Counted from the stretch's first letter, positions 1 to 8,938 are shown. The stretch is DNA of 45,801 nucleotides from Methylocaldum sp. 14B (GCF_002005105.1 NZ_MSCV01000045.1:1-45801); one strand, 5' to 3'. Numbers and translations are program-made. Notes: generated from the sequence alone by a model not told the origin.

Positions 1-444
1 TTAAGTTAAGCCGTCATTCCCTGCCGGGGTGATCTTAGTCATCTTCACTAACCGGCATCGCGTGGTATCGGCCGCCTGCGCCGAACCCAGTCGAGGTCAC
101 GGCTCAAGTGGGACGAGTACGTTTCTCCGCCGATCCGATATCGCGTCGCCCGGATTGCCGGGCAACGCCGCTTTTCATCCTTCGCCGATAAAAGACCTAT
201 GGCACGACCATAGAGGGTCCGGCATGCAACGACTCTTACCGCACTTGGTCAAATCAATGAAAAAACTCGGACCAACTGTCGCCGAGCAAGCCGAAAACGG
301 CTGGGATTTCGCCCAAGGATATCGGCAAACCGATTGTTATTGGCGATTTAGTGTAATATTCCCTTCGATTTCTGCTGAGAAATTAAATATTTCGGTTCCG
401 ATCCGGCACTTTTAGATCTTTTTAGGTCTAAGGCGCTTTGCTTT
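1..444. other. Intergenic region upstream of gspE, no supported gene
   Basis: No reading frame here resembles a protein family I recognise. An open frame at 29-415 has an unstructured composition (mixed Arg, Ser, Pro, His) and no visible ribosome binding site. The last 100 bases before gspE are AT-richer and probably carry the promoter of the secretion operon, but I cannot fix -35/-10 elements. A 7-bp stem (TTAGATC at 412-418 with GGTCTAA at 425-431, one G-T pair, loop of six mostly T) lies only 13 bases upstream of the gspE ATG and could affect translation or be chance. Confidence 0.5.
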
Positions 445-2205
445 ATGCGAGAAAAGACTTTGGCCATTGCACCGCAACAGCTAAATCCGCCGGCAACCTA
501 CGCGGAATCCATTGAGGAACACCCGTACGAGCGTTTTGCCGATGAACTCGTCAGGCGCGGGAAGGTGCGCGAGGCGGAGATCCACCGCGCAAAACGCTTG
601 GCGGCGCAAGCCGACGAGCAGAAGCTGCCCGCGCTTCTGGCCAGGCTCGGCATCGTGTCCGAGCGCGATACCGCGGAAATATTGGCCGAGGTCGGGTCAT
701 TGCCCCTGGTGTCGCCCGCGGACTATCCCGATACCTCGCCGCTTCCCGATACCGTAGCCATCCGTTTTCTCAAGGAAAATCACGTAGTCGGCATAGCCGC
801 CCAAGATAATGAATTCATCGTTGCGGTGGCGGATCCGTTCGATCGCGATCTATTGGCCGCCCTCGCCCTGGCCTGCGAAAAACCCGTGCGGCCGTATGTG
901 GGACTGCCGTCCGAAATCGACCGAGCGCTCGAACAGCAACTCGGTTCCGGAAAGACCCTGATGGGCCAGATTGTCGAGGACCTCGGCAGCGACGAGGAAA
1001 TCGACGAGGCCGATGTGGAGCACCTCAAGGACCTGGCCTCCGAAGCGCCGGTAATCCGCATGGTCAATCTGATCATGCAGCGGGCGGTGGAGTCGCGCGC
1101 CTCCGATATTCACGTCGAACCGTTCGAACAGCGGCTCAAGGTCCGCTTCCGGGTCGACGGCGTGCTGCGCGAGGTGGAAGCTCCGCCGGTCAGATCCACC
1201 GCGGCCGTAATTTCGCGCATCAAGATCATGGCCAAACTCAACATCGCCGAGCGCCGCCTGCCCCAGGACGGACGCATCAAGCTCCAGGTGCAGGGCAAGG
1301 AGCTGGATTTGCGCGTCTCCACCGTACCGACCATGTACGGTGAAAGCGTCGTCATTCGTCTCCTGCACAAGGAAAGCATCGTCTTCGATTTTTCGTCCCT
1401 CGGCTTCGAGGGAGCCATGCTCGAGCGATTCCTGAACGTGCTGGCGCTTCCCCACGGCATCATCCTGATAACGGGCCCCACCGGCAGCGGCAAAAGCACC
1501 ACGCTGTACACGGCGCTGCACAAGCTCAATACGCCCGAGCGCAAGATCATCACGGTCGAAGATCCGGTGGAGTATCAGCTGGAGGGCGTCAACCAAATCC
1601 AGACCAAGCCCCAGATCGGACTGACTTTCGCCAACGCCCTGCGCTCGATCGTCCGGCAAGACCCGGATGTCATCATGATCGGCGAAATGCGCGATTTGGA
1701 AACGGCTCGCATCGCCGTGCAATCGGCGCTTACCGGCCATTTGGTGTTGTCGACGCTGCATACCAACGACGCCGCGGGCGGCGTAACCCGCCTCATGGAC
1801 ATGGGCTTGGAGGACTATCTCATCACCTCCACCGTGAACGGCATCCTGGGTCAACGCCTGGTGCGCCGCCTCTGCCCGAATTGTCGCGAGCCCTATCCCG
1901 CCATGGCCGAGATGGTGGAAGAAATGAGGCTGGCGAGGTTCGCCGATGGTCCGGTGGTCCTCCATCACCCCAAAGGCTGCGAGCAGTGCGACGGAACCGG
2001 CTATCGCGGACGCCTTGCAATCCAGGAATTCTTGGTCATGAGCGACGGTATCCGCCGTCTGGTGATGAGCCATGCCCAGTCGCGGCAGATCGAGGAACTT
2101 GCCCTGCAGGAGGGTATGTACACCATGTACGAAGACGGCTTGCGCAAGGCCGTCATGGGCCTGACCACGATCGAGGAAGTTTTGCGCGTCACTTCGGATA
2201 GCTGA
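445..2205 (+). CDS. gspE: Type II secretion system ATPase GspE
   Basis: GspE is the cytoplasmic hexameric ATPase that drives pseudopilus assembly in type II secretion. The 586-residue product has the N1E/N2E region (about 1-160), which docks on GspL, then the catalytic region: Walker A GPTGSGKST at about 344-352, an Asp box/Walker B ending in GEMRD at about 413, and the His box STLHTNDA. The zinc-binding CM domain is intact (Cys 477, 480, 512, 515). Length fits the longer GspE/XpsE forms; PilB is the alternative, but the immediate gspF-gspG-pseudopilin context decides for GspE. It opens the cluster, and gspF begins 5 bases after its stop. Start at ATG 445, the first in frame. Confidence 0.96.
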   Translation: MREKTLAIAPQQLNPPATYAESIEEHPYERFADELVRRGKVREAEIHRAKRLAAQADEQKLPALLARLGIVSERDTAEILAEVGSLPLVSPADYPDTSPLPDTVAIRFLKENHVVGIAAQDNEFIVAVADPFDRDLLAALALACEKPVRPYVGLPSEIDRALEQQLGSGKTLMGQIVEDLGSDEEIDEADVEHLKDLASEAPVIRMVNLIMQRAVESRASDIHVEPFEQRLKVRFRVDGVLREVEAPPVRSTAAVISRIKIMAKLNIAERRLPQDGRIKLQVQGKELDLRVSTVPTMYGESVVIRLLHKESIVFDFSSLGFEGAMLERFLNVLALPHGIILITGPTGSGKSTTLYTALHKLNTPERKIITVEDPVEYQLEGVNQIQTKPQIGLTFANALRSIVRQDPDVIMIGEMRDLETARIAVQSALTGHLVLSTLHTNDAAGGVTRLMDMGLEDYLITSTVNGILGQRLVRRLCPNCREPYPAMAEMVEEMRLARFADGPVVLHHPKGCEQCDGTGYRGRLAIQEFLVMSDGIRRLVMSHAQSRQIEELALQEGMYTMYEDGLRKAVMGLTTIEEVLRVTSDS

Positions 2206-2210
2206 GGATT

Positions 2211-3428
2211 ATGGCTCTTTACGTCTACAAGGCCGTGGATCGGGATGGAGAAACGGTGGAAGCGGAGCGCGAAGCCGCCGACGAAGCCACCTTGATCCTG
2301 GCCCTGCAAAACGAAGGATTCTTGCCGATTCGGGTAGCGCCGGCGAAATCGCGGCCGTTCGCCTGGTTGAGCCTCAAGCGCAGCAAGAACCGGATTTCCC
2401 AGAAACAGATCGCCTTGTTCACGCGCGAACTGCTGACCCTGCTGCACGCCGGGCTGCCGCTCGATCGTGCGCTGACCGTGCTGCTCGAACTGACCGCGAA
2501 CGAACCGGCCTTGAACGGTCTGATCGCCAAAGTGCTGGATTCGGTCAAGGGCGGCGCGCAGCTGTCCGACGCTCTGGAAGCACAGGGCGGCGTTTTCTCG
2601 CGGTTCTATATCAATTTGATCCGTGCCGGCGAAGCGGGCGGCGCGCTGGAACTGGTGTTGGAGCGCTTGTCGGATTATCTGGAACGATCCAAGGAGCTCC
2701 GCGATACGGTCACCACCGCGCTGATTTATCCCGCCATCCTGGTCACCATGGCGGTTTTGTCGTTGTTGCTCCTGTTGACCTTCGTGGTTCCGCAGTTCAC
2801 CGAAATGTTCGAATCCGCCGGCAAGGAACTTCCGGTGCCGACTCAAATCGTAATCGGCGTGGCAGAGGGACTGCAATCCTACTGGTGGGTGCTTCTGATG
2901 CTGATCGCGGGCATCGCCAGCTATTTTCGGTATCAGTTCGCGGACCAGGAGCGTCGCCAGGTGTGGGATGCCCGGTTGTTGAACCTGCCTTTGGTAGGAG
3001 ACCTGATCCGCAAACTGGAAGTCGCCAGTTTCAGCCGCACTTTGGCGACCTTGCTCGCCAACGGTGTCTCCATGCTGGCGGCCCTGACCATCGTCAGGGA
3101 GACGCTCGGAAATCGAGTGATCGTCGACGGAGTCGGAGTAGCCGTGGAAAGCCTCAAAAGAGGCGGAAGCCTGTCGGCGCCCCTGATCGAGAGCGGTCTG
3201 TTTCCGACCTTGGCCATGCAGATGATCAAGCTGGGCGAGGAATCCGGCCATTTGGCCGAGATGCTGGAACGGGTCGCGGTCACTTACGACAAGGAGATCA
3301 AGATTTCCGTACAGCGTATGCTGGCTCTGCTGGAACCCGTGTTAATCGTTGGCCTAGGTCTCATGATCGCCGGAATCATCATCTCGATTTTGATGGCGAT
3401 CCTGAGCGTCAATGACCTCGCTTTTTAA
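2211..3428 (+). CDS. gspF: Type II secretion system inner-membrane platform protein GspF
   Basis: GspF is the polytopic inner-membrane core of the assembly platform, contacting GspE and GspL. The 405-residue sequence begins with the family's MALYVYKAVDRDG signature and contains two tandem T2SSF repeats (about 68-190 and 270-395). Hydrophobic segments lie near residues 171-194, 224-240 and 372-398, the usual three-helix topology. Length matches the family (about 400). It is translationally close to gspE (5-base gap) and runs up to gspG. Confidence 0.95.
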   Translation: MALYVYKAVDRDGETVEAEREAADEATLILALQNEGFLPIRVAPAKSRPFAWLSLKRSKNRISQKQIALFTRELLTLLHAGLPLDRALTVLLELTANEPALNGLIAKVLDSVKGGAQLSDALEAQGGVFSRFYINLIRAGEAGGALELVLERLSDYLERSKELRDTVTTALIYPAILVTMAVLSLLLLLTFVVPQFTEMFESAGKELPVPTQIVIGVAEGLQSYWWVLLMLIAGIASYFRYQFADQERRQVWDARLLNLPLVGDLIRKLEVASFSRTLATLLANGVSMLAALTIVRETLGNRVIVDGVGVAVESLKRGGSLSAPLIESGLFPTLAMQMIKLGEESGHLAEMLERVAVTYDKEIKISVQRMLALLEPVLIVGLGLMIAGIIISILMAILSVNDLAF

Positions 3429-3474
3429 CACGGTTTTTATACCATCCACCCGTTTACCTGATTCCGTTTTACTT

Positions 3475-3927
3475 ATGATTCGTACTCTTATGCAAAAACA
3501 TCGACATCATCATGGCCGCGCTCAGCGCGGTTTTACCCTGATCGAACTCTTGGTCGTACTGGCCATCATCGGCATGCTGGCCGGCTTGGTCGGGCCTCAG
3601 GTCGTCAAGCACCTGGGAGAATCCAAGACCAAAACCGCCAAGCTGCAAATCGAGGAACTCTCTTCCGCGCTCGACATGTACCGGTTGGATGTGGGCCGCT
3701 ACCCGGCCACCGACGAGGGACTCGCAGCGCTCATCGAGCAACCGAGCAACGCCAAAATCTGGAACGGCCCTTACCTCCGCAAGAAAAGGGTCCCGGTCGA
3801 TCCCTGGAACAATCCTTATCATTACGCTTCGCCCGGCCAGCACGGAAAATTCGATCTTTTCACCCTGGGGGCCGACAACGCCGAGGGCGGCGAAGGCGAG
3901 GACCAGGATATCGTAAGCTGGGAATAG
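3475..3927 (+). CDS. gspG: Type II secretion major pseudopilin GspG
   Basis: GspG is the major pseudopilin polymerised under the inner membrane by GspE/F. It shows a class III leader with the prepilin-peptidase site RG^FTLIELLVVLAIIG and Glu at +5, then the GspG signature DVGRYPATDEGLAAL, the GPYL and DPW motifs, and an acidic C-terminal loop (GADNAEGGEGEDQD) matching the calcium-binding loop of the family. The start is uncertain: ATG 3412 would overlap gspF by 17 bases and give a 40-residue leader, while ATG 3475 or 3490 gives leaders of 19 or 14 residues, nearer the family norm. None has a clear Shine-Dalgarno. Confidence 0.93.
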   Translation: MIRTLMQKHRHHHGRAQRGFTLIELLVVLAIIGMLAGLVGPQVVKHLGESKTKTAKLQIEELSSALDMYRLDVGRYPATDEGLAALIEQPSNAKIWNGPYLRKKRVPVDPWNNPYHYASPGQHGKFDLFTLGADNAEGGEGEDQDIVSWE

Positions 3928-3933
3928 AAAGGC

Positions 3934-4533
3934 GTGTTCTTCGAATGCCTCGGGCTTGAAAAAAAGACGCTGCAGCAGGCGAGAAATCCATTTGCGCACC
4001 GAAAACTCGATAGCCTGAGGTACCCCGTTCGCGCGGTCAAACACAAGGTTCGGCGTCCGCACGCAAGGTTCCGAGCCGAAGCCCGCGGCCCCTCACGGTC
4101 GGGCGGATTCACGTTGCTGGAGATGCTGTTGGCGCTGGCTATAGCCGCCGCACTGACGGCGGTGGCGGTACCGAACGTCACGCCGCTTCTGAACCGTGCC
4201 CAGCTGACGGCTGCCACGCGGGATATCGCGTCCGGCCTGCGCTATGCACGCGGACAGGCGCTCAGCGGAGCGCGCGAGGCAACATTCGAGCTCGACGTGA
4301 ACCGCAAAGCCTACCGGGTCAGCGGTCGCCGAAAACATTTTTCACTGCCCGACAGCGTCCGCCTCAGCCTTTACACCGCCGAGAGGGAAGCCGGAGACGA
4401 AGGAATCGGCAATATCCGTTTCTTCCCGGACGGCTCCTCGACCGGCGGGCGGGTGACCTTGGAGGCGGCCGGGAAAAAGCGCCTGGTGGACGTGAATTGG
4501 CTCACCGGGGAGGTCGTAATCCGTGAAGACTAA
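3934..4533 (+). CDS. gspH: Type II secretion minor pseudopilin GspH
   Basis: A minor pseudopilin. The cleavage site SGG^FTLLEMLLALAIAAAL is followed by the GspH pattern: a short alpha-C region (RAQLTAATRDIASGLRYARGQAL) and a C-terminal beta region with FFPDGSSTGG, the GspH/FimT hallmark. With the only available start (GTG 3934) the leader is 58 residues, Arg/His-rich and much longer than usual. No ATG, GTG or TTG occurs in frame between 3934 and the cleavage site, so either the leader is long or a CTG codon initiates. The 3' end overlaps gspI by 11 bases, which supports coupled translation. Confidence 0.9.
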   Translation: MFFECLGLEKKTLQQARNPFAHRKLDSLRYPVRAVKHKVRRPHARFRAEARGPSRSGGFTLLEMLLALAIAAALTAVAVPNVTPLLNRAQLTAATRDIASGLRYARGQALSGAREATFELDVNRKAYRVSGRRKHFSLPDSVRLSLYTAEREAGDEGIGNIRFFPDGSSTGGRVTLEAAGKKRLVDVNWLTGEVVIRED

Positions 4534-4939
4534 ACAACGCGGATTCTCCTTGCTCGAAATCCTGGTCGCTTTCGCCATCCTGGCTCTGGCTTTGGGCGTG
4601 CTGCTCCGTATTTTCGGCGGCGCCGGACGAATCTCGGGACTCGCCGACAAGTACGCTCGCGCGGTCGTGATCTCCGAATCGCTGCTTGCGGCTGCCGACT
4701 TGGAGACCCCTTTGCAGCCGGGCGAAACGAGCGGCGAAATCGACGCGATTTTTCGTTGGACTATGCGCGTAACCCCCTATCAAGGGGAGGAACAGATCCC
4801 GTTTGCCGAGAACTTGCCTGTCGCGCCCTATCAGGTGGATCTCAGCATAGAATGGGAGGAAGGCGATGAACCCCGCTTCTTCGAGCTTACGACACTCAGG
4901 CTGCTGCCTAACAAAGCAGCAGGAATCAGCAGTTTTTGA
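4523..4939 (+). CDS. gspI: Type II secretion minor pseudopilin GspI
   Basis: A minor pseudopilin that, with GspJ and GspK, forms the tip complex that starts pseudopilus assembly. The product is 138 residues, normal for GspI. The short leader MKTKQRG is followed by ^FSLLEILVAFAILALALGVL with Glu at +5. Start at GTG 4523 gives this seven-residue leader and overlaps gspH. The stop TGA (4937-4939) shares one base with the gspJ ATG. Confidence 0.92.
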   Translation: MKTKQRGFSLLEILVAFAILALALGVLLRIFGGAGRISGLADKYARAVVISESLLAAADLETPLQPGETSGEIDAIFRWTMRVTPYQGEEQIPFAENLPVAPYQVDLSIEWEEGDEPRFFELTTLRLLPNKAAGISSF

Positions 4940-5583
4940 TGATGACCGCGCATAAGCACCGGACCAGCGCCGGCTTCACTCTGATCGAGGTACTCATCGC
5001 CACGACTCTGCTCGGCGTCATGATGCTTTTGTTATTCGGCAGTTTGCGTATCGGGGTAACCAGTTGGGACAGCGGCGAGGACAAAATGGCGCGGGCAAGC
5101 CGGCTTTTCCTCGTGGAGAATTTTTTGCGCAACCACATCGGAAGCGCTTTGCCTCTGGTCGAGATGGAAGAGTCCGAAGGCGTCGCCATTTCCTTGAGAG
5201 GCGGAGAGGATTGGCTCGAATATGTTTCGACAATGCCGCCGCAGGTCAAGGCCGGCGGTCTATATCGATTCAGATTGTATGTCGCTAGGGACGGGCAACA
5301 TAACGATCTGAAGGTCGCCATGCGGCCGTACGTCTCGAACCCGAATTCGCGCGAAGCCACCGTAGCGGCCGAGCCGATCGAAGATGTATTGCTGCTGGAA
5401 AATCTGGATCAAATCAAATTGTCCTACCTGCCGGAAAATCTCCAGACCGCTCAAACAAGCAATTCGACTTGGCTGCCGGAATGGCAGCAGTCTCAGTTGC
5501 CGATGCTGATTCAAGTGCAAATCGAACCGGAGCATGAAGAACCCTGGCCTCCTTTAGTGATCGCGCTGCGAACTCACCGATAA
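4939..5583 (+). CDS. gspJ: Type II secretion minor pseudopilin GspJ
   Basis: GspJ of the tip complex, 214 residues. Leader MMTAHKHRTSAG^FTLIEVLIATTLLGVMMLL with Glu at +5, then the family's 'GVTSWDSGEDK..RASRLFLVENFLR' region. I chose ATG 4939, whose A is also the last base of the gspI stop codon; a TTG three bases upstream is the alternative. The stop TAA (5581-5583) overlaps the gspK ATG, so gspI-J-K form a translationally coupled run. Confidence 0.92.
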   Translation: MMTAHKHRTSAGFTLIEVLIATTLLGVMMLLLFGSLRIGVTSWDSGEDKMARASRLFLVENFLRNHIGSALPLVEMEESEGVAISLRGGEDWLEYVSTMPPQVKAGGLYRFRLYVARDGQHNDLKVAMRPYVSNPNSREATVAAEPIEDVLLLENLDQIKLSYLPENLQTAQTSNSTWLPEWQQSQLPMLIQVQIEPEHEEPWPPLVIALRTHR

Positions 5584-6503
5584 TGCCTATGGCGTTTCAC
5601 GCACGAACGGGACAGCAAGGCGTAGCCCTGATTTTGGTGCTCTGGATACTGGCTTTGATGACCATCATGGCGGGCAGTTTCGCGCTGTCGACCCAGCGGG
5701 AAACCTCATTGGTGACCAATTCCCGGGAACGCGCCAAGGCGGTTGCCTTATCCGACGGCGGCATACATTACGCCATGTTCATGCTGAGTTTGCCGAATGC
5801 GGCGCAGCGATGGCGCGCGGACGGCACTCCTTATCGACTGGCATTGGGCGGCGTTCCCATCGAAGTACGCATTTACGACGAGGCAGGAAAAATCGATCTC
5901 AACGCCGCCCGAGAATCGACACTACGGACTATATTGACCAAAGTGACCCAAGACGAAGATCAGGCGGTAAAATTGGCCGATGCCATTTTCGACTGGCGCG
6001 ACAGCGATGACCTAAAGCGTCTCAGTGGGGCCGAGTCCGCCGAATACCGCGCCGCCGGGCTGGATCAGATGCCGCAAAACCGTAATTTTCTCGTACTGGA
6101 AGAACTCCGCGGCGTTTTGGGAATTACACCGTCGCTATACCAAAAATTGGAGCCCTTTTTCACAGTCTACAATAACGTCGATGGCGTCAACCCGGCAAAG
6201 GCCTCGATAACTGTTTTACTGGCCCTGACCGACGGAAACAGCCAGGCGGTGGACAGCTTTCTCGCCGCCCGTGAGAGCGGAACCGGGAATACACCACCTC
6301 CTCCGCTTCCCGCCATTCCCGGAATTCGGTTCCACTCGACCGGGGATTCGGTTTACACGATTCTCGCCCGCCCGATATCGCGAAACCATTCCGATCCGCC
6401 GGCTATGGCCGTCATCCGACGGGAAGCGAGACGCCCTGGGGGAAGCCCTTTCGTTTTCCTGAGATGGAAACCGCAGACAGTCGGCGTAGCGCTCGACCAA
6501 TAG
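5583..6503 (+). CDS. gspK: Type II secretion minor pseudopilin GspK
   Basis: GspK caps the pseudopilus tip. The leader MPMAFHARTGQQG^VALILVLWILALMTIMAG lacks Glu at +5, a known GspK trait because it sits at the tip. It is followed by the large alpha-domain insert typical of GspK (AGKIDLNAA, AIFDWRDSDD, ELRGVLGITP), giving 306 residues. ATG 5583 overlaps the gspJ stop; an ATG two codons on (5589) is equally possible. Confidence 0.93.
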   Translation: MPMAFHARTGQQGVALILVLWILALMTIMAGSFALSTQRETSLVTNSRERAKAVALSDGGIHYAMFMLSLPNAAQRWRADGTPYRLALGGVPIEVRIYDEAGKIDLNAARESTLRTILTKVTQDEDQAVKLADAIFDWRDSDDLKRLSGAESAEYRAAGLDQMPQNRNFLVLEELRGVLGITPSLYQKLEPFFTVYNNVDGVNPAKASITVLLALTDGNSQAVDSFLAARESGTGNTPPPPLPAIPGIRFHSTGDSVYTILARPISRNHSDPPAMAVIRREARRPGGSPFVFLRWKPQTVGVALDQ

Positions 6504-6519
6504 CACACATGCAGTACAC

Positions 6520-7626
6520 ATGCTGAAACTCGATACGCCGATCAATCTCGATGCCGCAAGATTCTTCCGCTGGTGGAGCGGCGAATTGTCCTTTCTCGTG
6601 CCGGCGAAATTGAGAAAACTTCTCGGTGCATCCAGTGAATATCTGATATTGACCAAGGATGACGATGGCGTGAATGCGGTCTACCACAACGATGAAGAAG
6701 ACCGCCCGCTCGGCTATTTCAGCTTGGACGAGAGCGGCAGCCAAAAACGGGAACGCCTCATAGAAAGCATGCCGACGCTGGCCGAGGCAAAAACAATCCT
6801 GCGCTTGACGCCAGGCCAGTGCTTGCGGAAATCGTTAAAGCTTCCGTTGGCGGCCGAAGAAAACCTGAATCAGGTGGCGGCATTTGAAATGGATCGCCTG
6901 ACGCCATTCAAGAGCGATCAAGTTTATTACTCGGCGCGCCTGCTGGAGCGGTCGCCGACGAATCGGCAGATCAAGGCGGAACTGGTATTGGCGCCCCGCA
7001 ACAAATTGGATGCCTTGCTGGAAGAATTGGCGGTTTGGGGATGGCGACCGGACGTCGTCGATGCGGCGGGCGACTCCCCGATCGGGGCGTACGATTTATT
7101 GCCCGAGCAGTACCGGCCGCCACGCAATCCTTGGCCATACAGAATCAATTTGGCACTTGCCGCTTTGATCGCATCGCTCTTGATCACGCTGGGAGTTCTG
7201 CCGATCTGGACCAATCGATCGATCGCACTGGACCTGGAACAGGAAGTGAAAAAGGCCAGCAAGACCGCCAAGGAAGTCGAATCCTTGCGCCAACAAGTAG
7301 AGGATTTGGTGCACCAGACGAGATTTCTTCAGCAGAAGAAGCGTACCGAGCCGGCCATGGTGGACATGCTCAAGGAGCTGACCGACGTCATGCCCGATCA
7401 AACCTGGCTCAACGGCTTGCAGTACCGGGATCACCGGCTGGTCGTACAAGGACAGTCACCATCCGCTTCGGCCTTGATCGGGCTGATAGAAGCATCGCCG
7501 TTCTTTCAAAATACCAGTTTTGTGTCGCCGGTGACAAAAGACATGGCCAGTGGATTGGAACGTTTTCAAATCGCCAGCGAAGTCGTCAACGGGAGGTTTT
7601 CTGAAAAACCGGCTGCAACTGAGTAA
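6520..7626 (+). CDS. gspL: GspL-like type II secretion protein with PilN-type C-terminus
   Basis: GspL links the cytoplasmic ATPase GspE to the inner-membrane platform. The 368-residue product has an actin-like cytoplasmic region (about 1-205), one transmembrane helix (about 208-230, NLALAALIASLLITLGVLPIW), a periplasmic coiled coil (about 235-280) and a C-terminal ferredoxin-like PilN/GspL domain (about 290-360). It lies between gspK and gspM-like genes, the usual GspL position. Sequence divergence from enterobacterial GspL is large, so the call rests on architecture and context. Confidence 0.85.
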   Translation: MLKLDTPINLDAARFFRWWSGELSFLVPAKLRKLLGASSEYLILTKDDDGVNAVYHNDEEDRPLGYFSLDESGSQKRERLIESMPTLAEAKTILRLTPGQCLRKSLKLPLAAEENLNQVAAFEMDRLTPFKSDQVYYSARLLERSPTNRQIKAELVLAPRNKLDALLEELAVWGWRPDVVDAAGDSPIGAYDLLPEQYRPPRNPWPYRINLALAALIASLLITLGVLPIWTNRSIALDLEQEVKKASKTAKEVESLRQQVEDLVHQTRFLQQKKRTEPAMVDMLKELTDVMPDQTWLNGLQYRDHRLVVQGQSPSASALIGLIEASPFFQNTSFVSPVTKDMASGLERFQIASEVVNGRFSEKPAATE

Positions 7627-8182
7627 ACCGCAGCTCCTGGCCCTAGGAATCCTAGTCGGTGCCATCGCCCTGCTTTATGTGGTGGCGATTGCCCCGCTGG
7701 TCGATCTTGCCCGGGAGTACGGCGAAACCGTCGACGATTTACGGTTTCGTCTGCAACGCTATCAAAAAGTCGCCGCGGAAAAGGACGAGCTGCTCGCCAA
7801 GCTGGAACAGATCAAAGCCGCGGGACAGCAGGACGAGCGCTTTATTGCGCGCGATACTGCGGCCTTGGCTTCCGCCGATTTGCAGTCGATGGTCAAAGAG
7901 ATCGTAAGCCAAGCCGGCGGCGAGCTGACCAGCACCCAGGTGATCCCCGAGCGGAAGGAAGAAAATTTCACGCGAATCGCCGTCAAGATACGTGTCAACG
8001 GCAGCACTGACGTATTGCGGGATGTTCTGCACAGCATCGAGACCTCGAAGCCCATGCTGTTCGTGGAGAACATCAATATCCGGCCGATTCGGATGCCGCG
8101 CAATCCGGCGACCAAGCAGTCCCAGCCGGTCGATAAGCTGAGCGTGGACTTTGACGTTATCGGTTACATGCAGGGCAATTAA
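7550..8182 (+). CDS. gspM: GspM-like type II secretion protein
   Basis: GspM is a bitopic inner-membrane protein that binds GspL. The product shows a short cytoplasmic N-terminus (RLQLSKPQLLALG), one helix (about 33-52), a coiled-coil stretch and a periplasmic ferredoxin-like region with PilO/GspM character. The annotated start GTG 7550 overlaps gspL by 77 bases. A clear GGGAGG at about 7590-7595 stands six bases before an in-frame CTG (7601), which would give a 193-residue protein starting LKNRLQLSK, a more typical GspM N-terminus. I cannot decide between them. Confidence 0.82.
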   Translation: MDWNVFKSPAKSSTGGFLKNRLQLSKPQLLALGILVGAIALLYVVAIAPLVDLAREYGETVDDLRFRLQRYQKVAAEKDELLAKLEQIKAAGQQDERFIARDTAALASADLQSMVKEIVSQAGGELTSTQVIPERKEENFTRIAVKIRVNGSTDVLRDVLHSIETSKPMLFVENINIRPIRMPRNPATKQSQPVDKLSVDFDVIGYMQGN

Positions 8183-8185
8183 GCC

Positions 8186-8866
8186 ATGACCAAGTGGGCC
8201 CGCGACAATTTACTCAGTTTGATTTTGGCCGGCATTGCAAGTGTGCTGCTCATCGGCGTCGCCGTCGAATCGGCGGTGTTGAAAAACAAGCGATCGATCG
8301 CGGCGACACCTTCGGAAAAAGCCGCGAGTCAGGAAGCAACCGAGCCGGTCGACGCCGAAGATTTCGAACTGCCCGACATTCAGGAATACGAAACGATCGT
8401 CGAGCGCCCGTTATTCATGGAAGGCCGCCGCCCCGGAGCGGAAGGAGGGGAAACAACGGCTACGGCGACACCGGATATGCCTCTGACCGTGAAGCTGATG
8501 GGGATCGCTTTCACTCCGACCGACAAGACTGCCCTCCTGGTAGACGCCAAAGGCAAGTACAAACGCTTGAAGAAAAACGGTTCGATCGAAGGTTGGACAT
8601 TGGTCGAGTTCGCCCCGGATAAAGTAACGCTGCAACGTGACGACGAACAACGAGAGCTGATGCTGCTCAAACCCAAACCCAAGACTGCACCCGCTCAGGC
8701 GACACCAGGACAGCCTCAGCAAGTCCCGCAGCAGCCATCACCTCCGAGGCCGGCGACACGTCCGCCTGCGCCTCCGCCTCCTCCGGCGGTTGAAGAAACA
8801 GAGGAAGAACCCGAAGTCATAGAGGAAGAGGAAACGGCTGAGGAAGAAGCCGAAGGCGTAGAGTAG
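8186..8866 (+). CDS. GspC-like inner-membrane protein with homology-region domain, no PDZ
   Basis: A 226-residue bitopic protein: N-terminal helix at about 10-30, then a linker, then a small beta domain (about 60-160: ETIVERPLF, LTVKLMGIAFTP, ALLVDAKGKYKRLKKN) resembling the HR domain by which GspC contacts the secretin N0 domain. It ends in a Pro/Gln-rich stretch and a highly acidic Glu tail instead of the PDZ or coiled coil of classical GspC. It probably couples the platform (GspL/M) to GspD. Databases sometimes call such proteins GspN; classical outer-membrane-type GspN is not what is seen here. It is the last gene before a terminator. Confidence 0.75.
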   Translation: MTKWARDNLLSLILAGIASVLLIGVAVESAVLKNKRSIAATPSEKAASQEATEPVDAEDFELPDIQEYETIVERPLFMEGRRPGAEGGETTATATPDMPLTVKLMGIAFTPTDKTALLVDAKGKYKRLKKNGSIEGWTLVEFAPDKVTLQRDDEQRELMLLKPKPKTAPAQATPGQPQQVPQQPSPPRPATRPPAPPPPPAVEETEEEPEVIEEEETAEEEAEGVE

Positions 8867-8895
8867 TAACAATATCTTCAGCGATTAGGAATACC

Positions 8896-8938
8896 GAGTC
8901 TCATGAGGGCGTGAAAAATCCACTCATGAGGCTTTTTT
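8896..8938 (+). terminator. Rho-independent terminator after the gspC-like gene
   Basis: GAGTCTCATGAG (8896-8907) pairs with CTCATGAGGCTT (8923-8934) around an A-rich loop. The CTCATGAG core gives eight uninterrupted pairs, extended by G-C and A-T with wobble positions, and a run of six T follows at 8933-8938. It would end the gspE-to-gspC-like transcript and make gspD a separate unit. Confidence 0.85.

Noticed and set aside
29-415. 128-codon open frame at the left end
   Set aside because: No recognisable features, no ribosome binding site.
850-2073. Long minus-strand open frame opposite gspE
   Set aside because: His/Gln/Gly-rich composition without family features; it mirrors the codon bias of gspE, which has all catalytic motifs.
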